DNA of 62,188 nt from an uncultured Parabacteroides sp. (GTDB taxonomy: Bacteria; Bacteroidota; Bacteroidia; Bacteroidales; Tannerellaceae). The notes below the pieces were generated by a model, which saw only the letters and a program-made list of their open reading frames with translations, was not told the DNA's origin and searched no databases. Where the stretch lies: the NCBI GenBank assembly GCA_944325345.1, contig CALUZV010000022.1:1-62188 (forward strand), given 5' to 3'. This document shows positions 45,384 to 54,285 of the stretch, piece after piece; positions within the stretch are counted from its first letter, which is position 1, and the number at the start of each line of letters is the position of its first letter. Position numbers and translations under genes: made by a program.

Positions 45384-48056
45384 TCAGAGAGTATAGCTGA
45401 AACCAACCTCGAAGCTGGTACCCCTTTTGAATCGCTCCACCTCAAGAGTCGTATTCTGGCTGGGGACTTCTTGCCGGAAGACAATATCCTGGTTCAGAAT
45501 ATCATTCAGCTGTAGCTTCAGGGACATACGCTCGTTCAGCTGCAAACTGGCGTTGAAGTTGAGCGTATGCTGCGGGCGTTGTTTGATATCACCTAATCCC
45601 GAGATACCGACAGAGTGGATACGAGGCCCTTGCAGATTATAGAGCAGGGCGGCCGAGAGCATCATCCGTTCATTGATTCTCGGAGTGTAAGTAAGGTCAG
45701 CATTGACCAGATACGGAGATGCCCCTTGCAGTGCACGCTGGCTATTGGTGTAAACCCCACCTTCTGGCAGCTTTACATTTGTGTACATGAACGAACCGTT
45801 CACACCGACCTTCAAATCTTGCAAGATAGCTTTGCGAAGCTCAATCTCGACGCCGGCAGCCAGACCATTCTCTGCGTTTCGGAAGGAATGGACGGCGGCA
45901 CCACCGGCCAACGTCTGTACGCGCTCTATCGGAGCATTTAGGTGCTTGTAATAGCCTGTTACCGATACCATGTCCTGATTCTCACTGAAGAGTTCATATC
46001 GCAGGTCGAGATTGTAGTTGTACCCATTCTCCAACTCGGCGTTACCGCGTATCTGCGCTGCACCGTAAGACTCCTGATAGAGAAAGGGCGCCATCTCGAT
46101 AAATGACGGGCGAGTAATGGTACGCGAGAAAGATAAGCGTAGGCTCTGCACGTCGCTCAACTGATATTTCAAGTTTGCCGCCGGGAAGAAGTCGTCCTTA
46201 TCCAAGTCCCGATGTCGTATCACTCCATCATCCCCCGCGTAATCAACCCATTGCCGGCTTGCCTCAAAGCGTACGCCAAGGTTTAACAGCAATCGCTCGG
46301 TAGGATAGTAGTCAGCCGACAGGTAGCCCGCGTAGATACGGTTTCCGGCATCATACCCGTCGCGCGGCTGACGGCTTCGTTGTAGGGTTATGGTTCCATT
46401 CTCTATATTCGCTTGATTCAGATAATCGTTGGTATGGTAAATGTCTGTAACGACGGGATTCAACCGATTCAAGTTATAGTAGAAGCGCGTACTGCTGTAG
46501 TTGCGGCTTTTATCTTTATAGTTGAAGCCGAATTGCACCTTGTTGGCCTCTCCGAACGCGTAGGTGGTGCTGACATTGGCCGCCCACTCTTCCTCGTCCA
46601 GTTCCCCGAAGTAGCGCATTGTCTCTTGTCGGTTGAGTTTAAATAAGCTCAACGTACCATCCTCGTCGATGAACATTACCTGTCGTCGGTCAGGCTCATC
46701 ACTGCCGGTCTTGCTGTACGAGCCTCCCCACGCCAAGCTCCATTCGCCCAGTGTATGTTTTCCGTTCAACTGGTGGTTCTGCAAGGTGTAAATGTGAGTT
46801 ACATTGTGGCTCCCCCGGAGATGATGGTCTTCGTAATCCACGCCTTCACGGTCGAGGTACGTATCACTTGCATTGCGGGCATAGAAGAAGGTGTACCCCA
46901 GCATATCCGCCCCGCGCAGCTGATACGACACGCTACCCAGCCCGGCTATCTTTAGTTCGTTCATATAGCTGTCATACATGAACTCATTCACTGTCGTCCC
47001 GGTAGCCTCCAGTGTCCGCACCCACGCGTCGCTCATTTTCTGCTGAGAGTTGCTGATTCCTAAGGAGGCAAGGAGGCTCAAGCCATGCCCGTTCAGGTCA
47101 AATGTCTTGCCAAACCCGATGTTCCCGCCGAACTCCGGGAGAGACGTCCGTTTGCTTGTCTCAAAGGTGGTATGAAAGACATTCGTTGTCCTACTGTAGT
47201 CCTCAAAGTCTTTCAGTGGCATATTCAGTATGCTGGCACTCATATTGTTGTTCTTGAAGAGTGTCCCGCTCCTGTCCATGTGATAGAAGTCCTTCCCGAG
47301 CGTGTTGAACTTCCCGCCTGCATTGACGGAGAACGAGAAGAAGTCTGCACCCGTCTGTTCCTTCGTACTAATGTCAATATGTGCGCCTGAATAGTCGGCA
47401 AAGGAGCTTGCCTCATAAACCTTGCTGACCGTTACGTTCTTGACCGTCGATGTGGGAAACAGGTCGAGCGGTATCAGCTTGTTATCAGGGTTGGGGGAGG
47501 CGATGGGCAAGCCGTTCAGCGTCGTCGTACTGTAGCGGTCGCCCAACCCACGGACGATCAACTGTCCTGCCGAGGCAATGGAGATGCCCGTGAGCTTCTT
47601 CACCCCATCTTCTACGGTCGATATACCCTTGATGCTCATCTCTTTCGAGCCTATATTCTCGATTGCAACGGAGGCTTTCTTGCGTTCCATCAGGAGCGCT
47701 TGCTCCGACTCGAGTTTCTTGCGTGCCGAGACTGTAACCTCGTCCAGTTGGTGCTCATCCACGGTCAAGGCGATGGTCAGGAACTCCTGCTTCCGGGTAT
47801 CTACCTGCACGCGTTCTTCTTTATATGAGACGTACGATGCGACGAGCGTGTACGTTCCGTCGTCCAAGCCTGTAAGGGAGAAGTTTCCGTCGATGTCTGT
47901 GATGGCGCCTATCGTCGTGCCGGCAATCTGTACGGTCGCTCCGATAAGCGGCTCCTGATTGCTTTTATCGATTATAACGCCTCGGATGTCAGCAGCTTTC
48001 AGCATTGCTGCCGGGATGCACAGGGCAATCACTAACCAAAGTCTCTTTCTTTTCAT
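45384..48056 (-). CDS. TonB-dependent receptor
   Basis: An 890-residue outer-membrane active transporter with signal MKRKRLWLVIALCIPAAMLKA. Residues about 23-105 form the carboxypeptidase-like domain (IRGVIIDKSNQEPLIGATVQIAGT). The plug follows (ENIGSKEMSIKGISTVEDGVKKLTG... IVRGLGDRYSTTTLNGLPI), then a 22-strand-size barrel ending RFKRGTSFEVGFSYTL. The partner is the beta-helix lipoprotein downstream, not a SusD. The substrate is unknown. A TACCTTTGC promoter element precedes it. Confidence 0.92.
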   Translation of the reverse strand: MKRKRLWLVIALCIPAAMLKAADIRGVIIDKSNQEPLIGATVQIAGTTIGAITDIDGNFSLTGLDDGTYTLVASYVSYKEERVQVDTRKQEFLTIALTVDEHQLDEVTVSARKKLESEQALLMERKKASVAIENIGSKEMSIKGISTVEDGVKKLTGISIASAGQLIVRGLGDRYSTTTLNGLPIASPNPDNKLIPLDLFPTSTVKNVTVSKVYEASSFADYSGAHIDISTKEQTGADFFSFSVNAGGKFNTLGKDFYHMDRSGTLFKNNNMSASILNMPLKDFEDYSRTTNVFHTTFETSKRTSLPEFGGNIGFGKTFDLNGHGLSLLASLGISNSQQKMSDAWVRTLEATGTTVNEFMYDSYMNELKIAGLGSVSYQLRGADMLGYTFFYARNASDTYLDREGVDYEDHHLRGSHNVTHIYTLQNHQLNGKHTLGEWSLAWGGSYSKTGSDEPDRRQVMFIDEDGTLSLFKLNRQETMRYFGELDEEEWAANVSTTYAFGEANKVQFGFNYKDKSRNYSSTRFYYNLNRLNPVVTDIYHTNDYLNQANIENGTITLQRSRQPRDGYDAGNRIYAGYLSADYYPTERLLLNLGVRFEASRQWVDYAGDDGVIRHRDLDKDDFFPAANLKYQLSDVQSLRLSFSRTITRPSFIEMAPFLYQESYGAAQIRGNAELENGYNYNLDLRYELFSENQDMVSVTGYYKHLNAPIERVQTLAGGAAVHSFRNAENGLAAGVEIELRKAILQDLKVGVNGSFMYTNVKLPEGGVYTNSQRALQGASPYLVNADLTYTPRINERMMLSAALLYNLQGPRIHSVGISGLGDIKQRPQHTLNFNASLQLNERMSLKLQLNDILNQDIVFRQEVPSQNTTLEVERFKRGTSFEVGFSYTL

Positions 48057-48078
48057 CTCGTTATCTTATTTTCACGCT

Positions 48079-48087
48079 GCAAAGGTA
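48079..48087 (-). promoter_or_regulatory. -7 promoter element of the receptor/lipoprotein operon
   Basis: The minus strand reads TACCTTTGC 23 bp upstream of the ATG at 48056. Confidence 0.62.
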
Positions 48088-48198
48088 GGCCGGTGGTATT
48101 TCAACACGGAGACAGCGCAGTGTGGTTCCCGTTTCACTTCGGTTACGTTTCTGTTTCCTAAGGAAGGTCTTGCTGAGGATTTCATTCAAGGTCTGGTT

Positions 48199-48254
48199 AA
48201 AAACAAAGCAGGCGAAAGCAGGGACTCGCTTGTCTTCCCTGCTTTCGCCTGTTT
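48199..48254 (-). terminator. Terminator of the amylomaltase gene
   Basis: AGGCGAAAGCAGGGA and TCCCTGCTTTCGCCT form a perfect stem around an 11-bp loop. On the minus strand it is followed by GCTTTGTTTTT. Confidence 0.85.
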
Positions 48255-48288
48255 TATCCGCCTCGTGGCGGGTCTTGGGGCAAATTCG

Positions 48289-50976
48289 CTACTTGCGCCC
48301 CGAGCTTTCTACCAGACGCCGGACGTGCTGGTTGAAGCTGTCGGCCTGCATGAGCTGCTCGAGGGTAATATGCATCCTGTACCGCCAATAGTGGTGCGAG
48401 TCGGCCGGGACGTTGATGCGCTCTGCCTCGGCATCCGGACGTTTGATGCTGTCATCCAGCGCAAACCAGTCCTGCAGCGGTATGATGGTGAACATCGCGG
48501 GCGACGAGAGGTGCCTGAAGAGAATCTGCTCGATAACTTCGGACGGACAGTCGGTCGGCGCCTGTCCCTCGCGGTGCAATACCGTGTTGAAGTACCGTTG
48601 CGTACGCTCGCGGTCTTCCTTCCACCAGCCTCGGAGGGGCGACATGTCGTGGGTCGAGGTGGTGCAGATGGCGTGATACGGGATGTTGGCCAGATCGGTA
48701 AACTCGACGTGCGAGGTCTTCGGCATCCGTTCTATCTCGAGGGAGAATATCTGGAGCTTGTGCATGACATCCGGCACGGAGCTAGGTATCATCCCGAGAT
48801 CCTCCCCGCAGACTAGCATGTCGGTACATCCGACGAGCGGTGTGAGGCGACCTAAGGCCGTCTCCTTCCAGTATTCGTTGTGCCGGTGGTAGAAGAAGTG
48901 CCAGTATAGCTGGTCGAAGGCATAGCGCTCCGGTTCAGATAGTTCCTTGTAAGCGAACGACTGGCTGGCCGAGATTCGCGGGTGGAACTTGTCCGGCTCC
49001 TTGGTATCCCGCAGGAAGAGCACCTCGTTGGCTATCGCATAAAGTCCATCGCGGATGCGGAGGGACTCCGCGTCAGTCCGCCCGGCAAAGATACGCTCGA
49101 TCTTCCGTTGGGTATTACAGTAGGGCTTCAAGACGACGTAGTTAGCCTCGGTCTGTGCCAGGTACGTGCCCTCGACGACTTCTGCCTTCTCCCCAAAGAG
49201 CTGCGTGAGGAAGCGGCGGTTGATGTGCGGCGTCGTGAAGCGCTGTTCGTCAAACGGCAGTCCATATTGTTCAATCTCTTCACGCGTGAAGGGGAGCGCG
49301 GGGTTGAAGTGCCCACAGAGTCCCTGCGTGTAGTCCATGGGGATCTCCCAGATGCGGAAAAAGCCCAGTATGTGGTCTATGCGGAAGCAGTCGAAGTAGT
49401 CGGCCAGCTTCTGGAACCGCTGCTTCCACCAGCCAAAGCCGTTAGCCTCGAGTGCCGCCCAGTTGTAGGTCGGGAAGTGCCAGTTCTGGCCGTCCATCGA
49501 GAAGTCATCAGGCGGTGCACCTGCTTGACTGCTCATATTGAAGTACTGCGGCTCGGTCCAAGTCTCGACACTGTTTCGACTCACACCGATAGGCAGGTCT
49601 CCCTTCAGGACAATGCCTTGCTTGTGGGCAAGCTCTGACACCGCTTTGAGTTGAGTGTGGAGACAGTACTGCACGTAGTATGTGAAGGTGATTTCCGCGT
49701 AGTCCGGATTGCGCCTGCTACAGAGTACTTGTATCGCGTTCCTGTTGTACGTTGCGTACTTTCCCCATTGCGTGAAGTCGGGGGTATGATACTTGTCCCT
49801 CAGGTGCCCGTAGGCAGCATACGGCACTAACCAGCTCTTATTATGTTCATAGAACTCCTTAAAGGCGGCTGAAGCGAGTACCTCGGCGCCCTCTTGGGCA
49901 AATACTTCGCGGGCATACATCCGCTTGTAGCGCATGACTGCCTCGTAGTCGAGTTCGTCCTTCGCATTGAGCTCCTGCTGCTTGGCGGCGAAGAAGGCTG
50001 CACGCTGTGGATTGTGCAGCGGCGGCAGGCTCCGGAGGTCTAAGTACAGGGGATGGAGGGCATAAATAGAGATGGCACTATAGGGATACGAGTCTGTCCA
50101 CGTATGCGTCATCGTCGTGTCGTTCACCGGAAGTACCTGAATGACACGCTGCCCCGTCGCCTTAACCCATTCTACAAGCTTAGCTAAGTCTCCGAAGTCG
50201 CCCACCCCGAAGCTCCCCTCGGACCTCAAGGAGAACACCGGTATAACCGACCCCGCTCCCCGCCAAGGCGGTAGATTGTCGCGGAAGGCGAGCCCCGAGA
50301 CTACCGCCGTCTCTCCTTCGTCCTGTGCCGGCAGCGTGAGCACCCGGTTCTCCCCGTCTTCCCAGTACTGAGGGAAGTGGCGGTCGTCGTTCCAGACTAA
50401 GAACTTGAACTCAAGTGGGTAGCTTATTTGCGTCGCGTCTAAGTCGATGTGCCACTCGGGGAAGGTATCGCAGCTGAGCGGCAGTGCCCTCTCCGGGTCC
50501 CAGTTGCCAAGGCAGGCTTGATTCCCGGTAATGGCTACGCTCTGGTTTGGCTCGATGCGCGGAGCAGCCACCTTGATGACCAGCTTGCGTCCGCTGCGGA
50601 TAGTCCGCTCGTGGCGGTCGCAGGGGTGGGCAAAGAGGCTCTTCGTGAAGGCCGAGGTGTAGAACGCGAGGTTCGCAGGTGGTATCTGCCAGTAGTCGTA
50701 GAGCGTGTATCGCTCGACTCGCGGGTCCAGGTTGACTACATGGTTTCGCTCCCATTCCTCGAAGAAGCGCTTGTCATTGATGCTTAAGAAGTAGCGGTAT
50801 TCGATACGGGCGAGGCTGGCGGGCACTTCGAGGCACAGCCGCCAATTGCCATCACCCACATATTCCATATCTCTCGCCTCGGTCGGTTCCCATGCCCCGA
50901 GCTCCGGGATGGAACCCACGAGGCACAGCTTTTGTCCCCAGATCGTATGGAAGTTTATGTTAAATGTGAGTTTCAT
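48289..50976 (-). CDS. malQ: 4-alpha-glucanotransferase (GH77) with N-terminal starch-binding domains
   Basis: An 895-residue cytoplasmic disproportionating enzyme (DPE2/amylomaltase type) that transfers glucan chains during maltose and glycogen metabolism. Two CBM20-like modules cover about 1-110 (IWGQKLCLVGSIPELGAWEP) and 125-230 (QSVAITGNQACLGNWDPERA). The GH77 barrel shows GDLPIGVSRNSVETW, FRIDHILGFFRIWEIP with the nucleophile Asp, CGEDLGMIPSSV with the acid Glu, and CTTSTHDMSPLRGWW. The length fits the Bacteroidetes form. It is monocistronic with a weak TATCTTCGC -7 element near 51005 and a strong terminator. Confidence 0.93.
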   Translation of the reverse strand: MKLTFNINFHTIWGQKLCLVGSIPELGAWEPTEARDMEYVGDGNWRLCLEVPASLARIEYRYFLSINDKRFFEEWERNHVVNLDPRVERYTLYDYWQIPPANLAFYTSAFTKSLFAHPCDRHERTIRSGRKLVIKVAAPRIEPNQSVAITGNQACLGNWDPERALPLSCDTFPEWHIDLDATQISYPLEFKFLVWNDDRHFPQYWEDGENRVLTLPAQDEGETAVVSGLAFRDNLPPWRGAGSVIPVFSLRSEGSFGVGDFGDLAKLVEWVKATGQRVIQVLPVNDTTMTHTWTDSYPYSAISIYALHPLYLDLRSLPPLHNPQRAAFFAAKQQELNAKDELDYEAVMRYKRMYAREVFAQEGAEVLASAAFKEFYEHNKSWLVPYAAYGHLRDKYHTPDFTQWGKYATYNRNAIQVLCSRRNPDYAEITFTYYVQYCLHTQLKAVSELAHKQGIVLKGDLPIGVSRNSVETWTEPQYFNMSSQAGAPPDDFSMDGQNWHFPTYNWAALEANGFGWWKQRFQKLADYFDCFRIDHILGFFRIWEIPMDYTQGLCGHFNPALPFTREEIEQYGLPFDEQRFTTPHINRRFLTQLFGEKAEVVEGTYLAQTEANYVVLKPYCNTQRKIERIFAGRTDAESLRIRDGLYAIANEVLFLRDTKEPDKFHPRISASQSFAYKELSEPERYAFDQLYWHFFYHRHNEYWKETALGRLTPLVGCTDMLVCGEDLGMIPSSVPDVMHKLQIFSLEIERMPKTSHVEFTDLANIPYHAICTTSTHDMSPLRGWWKEDRERTQRYFNTVLHREGQAPTDCPSEVIEQILFRHLSSPAMFTIIPLQDWFALDDSIKRPDAEAERINVPADSHHYWRYRMHITLEQLMQADSFNQHVRRLVESSGRK

Positions 50977-51086
50977 TGTGTACTAAATTAATGTTTAGAC
51001 TGGGGCGAAGATAGGAAAAAAAACGACAACTCGAAATAATCTATCATATCTTTCCTCTTTTTCCCCTGCATCTCTTTCTTTCGAGC

Positions 51087-53066
51087 CTATTCAAGCAGCC
51101 ACTTCAAGTTGAAGCAGTAGTATATCCTGCTGCTCACGAGGTGGATGCGGTTATCCGGTGTTTGCGTTGCGGCCAAGTAACCGCGAGGCTCTGCGTGCGT
51201 CTCGTCCATGAGGAAGAATTGGGTCCATGCGCCTCCGTTGAGGTAACGCTCCCGACCGTCTGTCAGCAATTTACGGTGAGTCCACGTCCGACCTTCGTCG
51301 TATGACAGCGCTGCGTACATCCCGTACCCTTTCTCCTGGCTACCGGCAAACATCATCCCACGCTCGCTAGCAGGCGTCCTCAGCGGATGGTCAGTGAACG
51401 ATATGAGCAGCAGCGGCCCCTCGTTGAGGCGACGCAACACCAACCTCTGCCCGCCATCGATAGGGGGTAGGTCGGTGGCATAGTAACGCCACGTCCGGCC
51501 TCCGTCCTTCGAGATACTCATGGGCATCCGTAGCCGTCCCTCCTTGTCCTTGATGCTATTGCCTCGACCTAATGCCATGAGACTGCCGTCGTTAAGCTGT
51601 ACGATTCCCGCGTGTATCCCCGCAATAGTCGTTCCGGTACCCCCGTCGCGGAAGTCGGGGAGGGGTGCTCCGTCCCAAGGGTCGTGCCACGTTGCGCCCC
51701 CATCGCGGCTGATGTGGACAGCCGTTCCATCATGGCTCTCCGGTCCGGCGTCGCACGCCTGCACGAGCCACCCCTCGCGCGTCCGGATAGTCCCGGCAAT
51801 CACTTGGTGGCGCTTGGTGTGTTCGGGTGCAATGATTCGCGGGCGGCTCCACGTGGCACCGTTGTCATGGCTTTCGCGGAGGACCATCGCGAGGTTCTGC
51901 CAGTCTCCCGAGGCTTCCACTCCGTTGATGTGGAGAAGGCGTCCGCTGCCATCATTCAAGAGTGCCGACCCGGTCATATTGCGGTCGGGTACCTTGAAGA
52001 AGAGAGACGACGGCTCCCATTCCTCTTGTCCCGCCCTGAGGCGCGAAGCGAGAACGACCATCCCCCTCCCGTTTTCCTGATTCGCCGAGAACCAGATGGC
52101 CAGCAAGTCGCCATTATCGCACCACGTCAGTGCCGGCTGGTGATTGTGGGCAAAGAACGGGCTCGGCTCGTCCCCGCAGGCTGGCGGCAGGACATAGACG
52201 CGCGGCTCGAGGAATACGGCTGTCGTGTCGGGCGTGCCCCATTTATATAATGTATAGGAGACGTCGCGCTGGTTGCGTGGAGGCTCGGGCGCGGGCAGCC
52301 CCTCGGTTGTCGGGTAGGCAGCCTCGACGATACGGAAGCCCGTCTGCGAGTGTCGGTCTTCAGGCAACATCGCCATGCGGTTCGCCGAGCGGAGATACCA
52401 TGCCGGCGTGTTGTGGCTTCCCCCGCGCGTTACGCGGTAGAGGCCATCGCGATACCCGACGGGGTCTGTCTGCGTCGCTTCGACGTAAGGCCCATACCAG
52501 TCTAAACACCACTCTTCCACGTTCCCGTGCATATCATAGAGGCCAAACGCGTTCGGCTCGGTCTGCCCCACCCGGAGCGAGACAGGCTTCAACGTGCGGG
52601 CAGTCTGTTGGTTCTTCAGGAACGATTCGGGCAAATACTCCCCAGTCGAGTAGGCATAGTAACTCCCTGCGCGGCAGGCGTATTCCCACTCCGCCTCGGT
52701 CGGCAAGCGGTAAGTCTTCCCCTCCTTCTCACTCAACCAGCGGCAATAGTCCACCACGTCTTGATACGAGACATTGACTACAGCCTCGTCATCCGCCAGC
52801 GAGAGACCATCCTTCCCGCGTAACTCGCGGTGTTCAGGCCGGAAGGCTTCAAACTGCCGGTTGGTTATCTCCGTAGCACTCATCTTGAATGGCTGCGAGA
52901 TGATGACCTTATGCACCGGAGCTTCATCAAAGTCCTCACCTTCACCGAGGCTGCCCATGTAGAAGGAGCCGGCGGGGATGTCCACCATTTGGATATTTTG
53001 AGCAGTAGTTGGAATGGATAGAAGAGGAAAAATCAGAGTAGATATAAAGGATAATTTGATGTTCAT
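51087..53066 (-). CDS. FGE-fold (SUMF1) domain fused to a sialidase-like propeller
   Basis: A 659-residue secreted protein with signal MNIKLSFISTLIFPLLSIPTTAQ. Residues about 25-260 are a formylglycine-generating-enzyme fold (VDIPAGSFYMGS, LPTEAEWEYACRAGS, GLYDMHGNVEEWCLDWYG, TRGGSHNTPAWYLRSANR). The two active-site Cys of true FGEs are missing, so it probably binds rather than modifies. Residues about 290-659 are a BNR/sialidase propeller with four Asp boxes (SHDNGATW, SRDGGATW, SKDGGRTW, SYDEGRTW). Activity on sialic acid is unproven. Repeat array H lies just upstream. Confidence 0.82.
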   Translation of the reverse strand: MNIKLSFISTLIFPLLSIPTTAQNIQMVDIPAGSFYMGSLGEGEDFDEAPVHKVIISQPFKMSATEITNRQFEAFRPEHRELRGKDGLSLADDEAVVNVSYQDVVDYCRWLSEKEGKTYRLPTEAEWEYACRAGSYYAYSTGEYLPESFLKNQQTARTLKPVSLRVGQTEPNAFGLYDMHGNVEEWCLDWYGPYVEATQTDPVGYRDGLYRVTRGGSHNTPAWYLRSANRMAMLPEDRHSQTGFRIVEAAYPTTEGLPAPEPPRNQRDVSYTLYKWGTPDTTAVFLEPRVYVLPPACGDEPSPFFAHNHQPALTWCDNGDLLAIWFSANQENGRGMVVLASRLRAGQEEWEPSSLFFKVPDRNMTGSALLNDGSGRLLHINGVEASGDWQNLAMVLRESHDNGATWSRPRIIAPEHTKRHQVIAGTIRTREGWLVQACDAGPESHDGTAVHISRDGGATWHDPWDGAPLPDFRDGGTGTTIAGIHAGIVQLNDGSLMALGRGNSIKDKEGRLRMPMSISKDGGRTWRYYATDLPPIDGGQRLVLRRLNEGPLLLISFTDHPLRTPASERGMMFAGSQEKGYGMYAALSYDEGRTWTHRKLLTDGRERYLNGGAWTQFFLMDETHAEPRGYLAATQTPDNRIHLVSSRIYYCFNLKWLLE

Positions 53067-53092
53067 AATGCGAATAATTTAGGGTGGAATAA

Positions 53093-53250
53093 GACAGTCG
53101 CCTTGGTAGTAGTCAGACAGTCGCCTTGGTAGCACCGAGACAGTCGAGCGAGGGTGCCTGAGACAGTCGAGCGAGGGTGTCCGAGACAGTCGGGCGGGGG
53201 AGCCTCCGACAGTCGAGCGAGGGTGTCGCCGACAGTCGGAGGGAGTAAGA
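53093..53250. repeat. Array H: seven 23-bp tandem repeats
   Basis: GACAGTCG recurs at 53093, 53116, 53139, 53162, 53185, 53208 and 53231, exactly 23 bp apart. Units one and two share CCTTGGTAG; units three to six share a GAGCGAGGGTG-like second half. It starts 27 bp upstream of the sialidase-like gene start and ends about 20 bp before the stop of the DUF4469 gene at 53273, so it may lie within the sialidase leader or promoter. Confidence 0.88.
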
Positions 53251-53272
53251 ATTTTTCTCTAAACGAGGATAG

Positions 53273-54052
53273 CTATTGGACTTGTGGTCCGTCTTCTTCC
53301 TCATTGCCATCACCTACTTTAAGAGGTACGGGGTAGTTGTAAGAACGGGGTGTCTTTGTATCTTTCCCATTCTTCACAAACTGCGTGGTAACCCTCAGCG
53401 TGTATATACCGTCATCAAGTGTCGGCATCTGCACGATTAGTTTCGAAGGCATGTTAGAGATAAGCACGGTCGCCTTCTTCGGTTCCCCTGTAGAAGGTAC
53501 AAAGAATACACCTACACTGTCGTCGCTTCCCTGTATCTTCAGGTTGCTCCCAGCGATTGTCAGTGCGCCCCCAGACGTGATAGTCAGAGACTCAATCACT
53601 TTCTCCTTGCTCGAGTTCTCGGTAACTGCATCGATGACATAATTGACGATCGGACCAGTCTGGGCGATGCCGTGCACGCGGACTTTCACCCTGGTTTTCA
53701 GCAATTCCCGGAATTGATCACTCATGGTGTACATGACGCCCATCGAGTTAAGCGAGGAGTCAAACTGCGCGTCGGCGCCTTTGAAGGGTCCCGCGATGGT
53801 CAGTTGGCGACTGCCCGTTTTGTCCACCTGGTTCTTGCCTTCAGCCACGGCGAGCATCTTTTCCTGGTCGGCAAGGTCGAGTGTCTGCGTGAGACTACCT
53901 GCCTCGTAGCCAGGATACTTGCTAGCCATACGCGAAGCGATGTCTGCGTTATACACTGTGCCTGTGTTGCGCGGTCTGGCAACATAGTCGTTGGGATCAC
54001 CTGTAAGTGTGTTATCGTACAGGTCGGCGTTTAGAATGATATCTTCTGCCAT
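53273..54052 (-). CDS. HU-like DNA-binding / DUF4469 domain protein
   Basis: A 259-residue protein without signal peptide. The first half (about 1-140) resembles the HU-like DNA-binding domain found with DUF4469, including DLADQEKMLAVAEGKNQ. The second half (about 145-245) is the Ig-like DUF4469 region (GGALTIAGSNLKIQGSDDSVGVFFVP... DGIYTLRVTTQFVKNGK). It has the same plan as the protein at 10202-10966 but is far diverged. Function is unknown. A TAACTTTGC promoter element lies 71 bp upstream. A 23-bp repeat array follows its stop. Confidence 0.72.
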   Translation of the reverse strand: MAEDIILNADLYDNTLTGDPNDYVARPRNTGTVYNADIASRMASKYPGYEAGSLTQTLDLADQEKMLAVAEGKNQVDKTGSRQLTIAGPFKGADAQFDSSLNSMGVMYTMSDQFRELLKTRVKVRVHGIAQTGPIVNYVIDAVTENSSKEKVIESLTITSGGALTIAGSNLKIQGSDDSVGVFFVPSTGEPKKATVLISNMPSKLIVQMPTLDDGIYTLRVTTQFVKNGKDTKTPRSYNYPVPLKVGDGNEEEDGPQVQ

Positions 54053-54122
54053 AGTTATTACGGTTTTAAATTAAACATTATAATTACTTCTGGAGAGCCG
54101 GCGATGGTGCCTCTCTCCAATC

Positions 54123-54131
54123 GCAAAGTTA
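54123..54131 (-). promoter_or_regulatory. -7 promoter element of the second DUF4469 gene
   Basis: The minus strand reads TAACTTTGC about 71 bp upstream of the ATG at 54052. Confidence 0.55.
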
Positions 54132-54207
54132 CACATTATTTGGGGCATACAAGCACTTCGAGGCAGAAAAATGCGGTAATATGTTGCAAAACATAAAATA
54201 GGATAGG

Positions 54208-54249
54208 GAAAAAAGAACGGGCCGACTGTCTCGGCGACAGGCGACCCGC
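54208..54249 (-). terminator. Terminator of asnS
   Basis: CGGGTCGCCTGTC and GACAGTCGGCCCG form the stem on the minus strand (loop GCCGA), followed by TTCTTTTTT. Confidence 0.85.
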
Positions 54250-54285
54250 AAGGAGTAATATGACGTACTCAATTAACGCATTCGT

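Noticed and set aside
51087..53066. Active sulfatase-maturing FGE
   Set aside because: The cysteines that bind copper and catalyse oxidation are absent in the RGGS...GFR segment.
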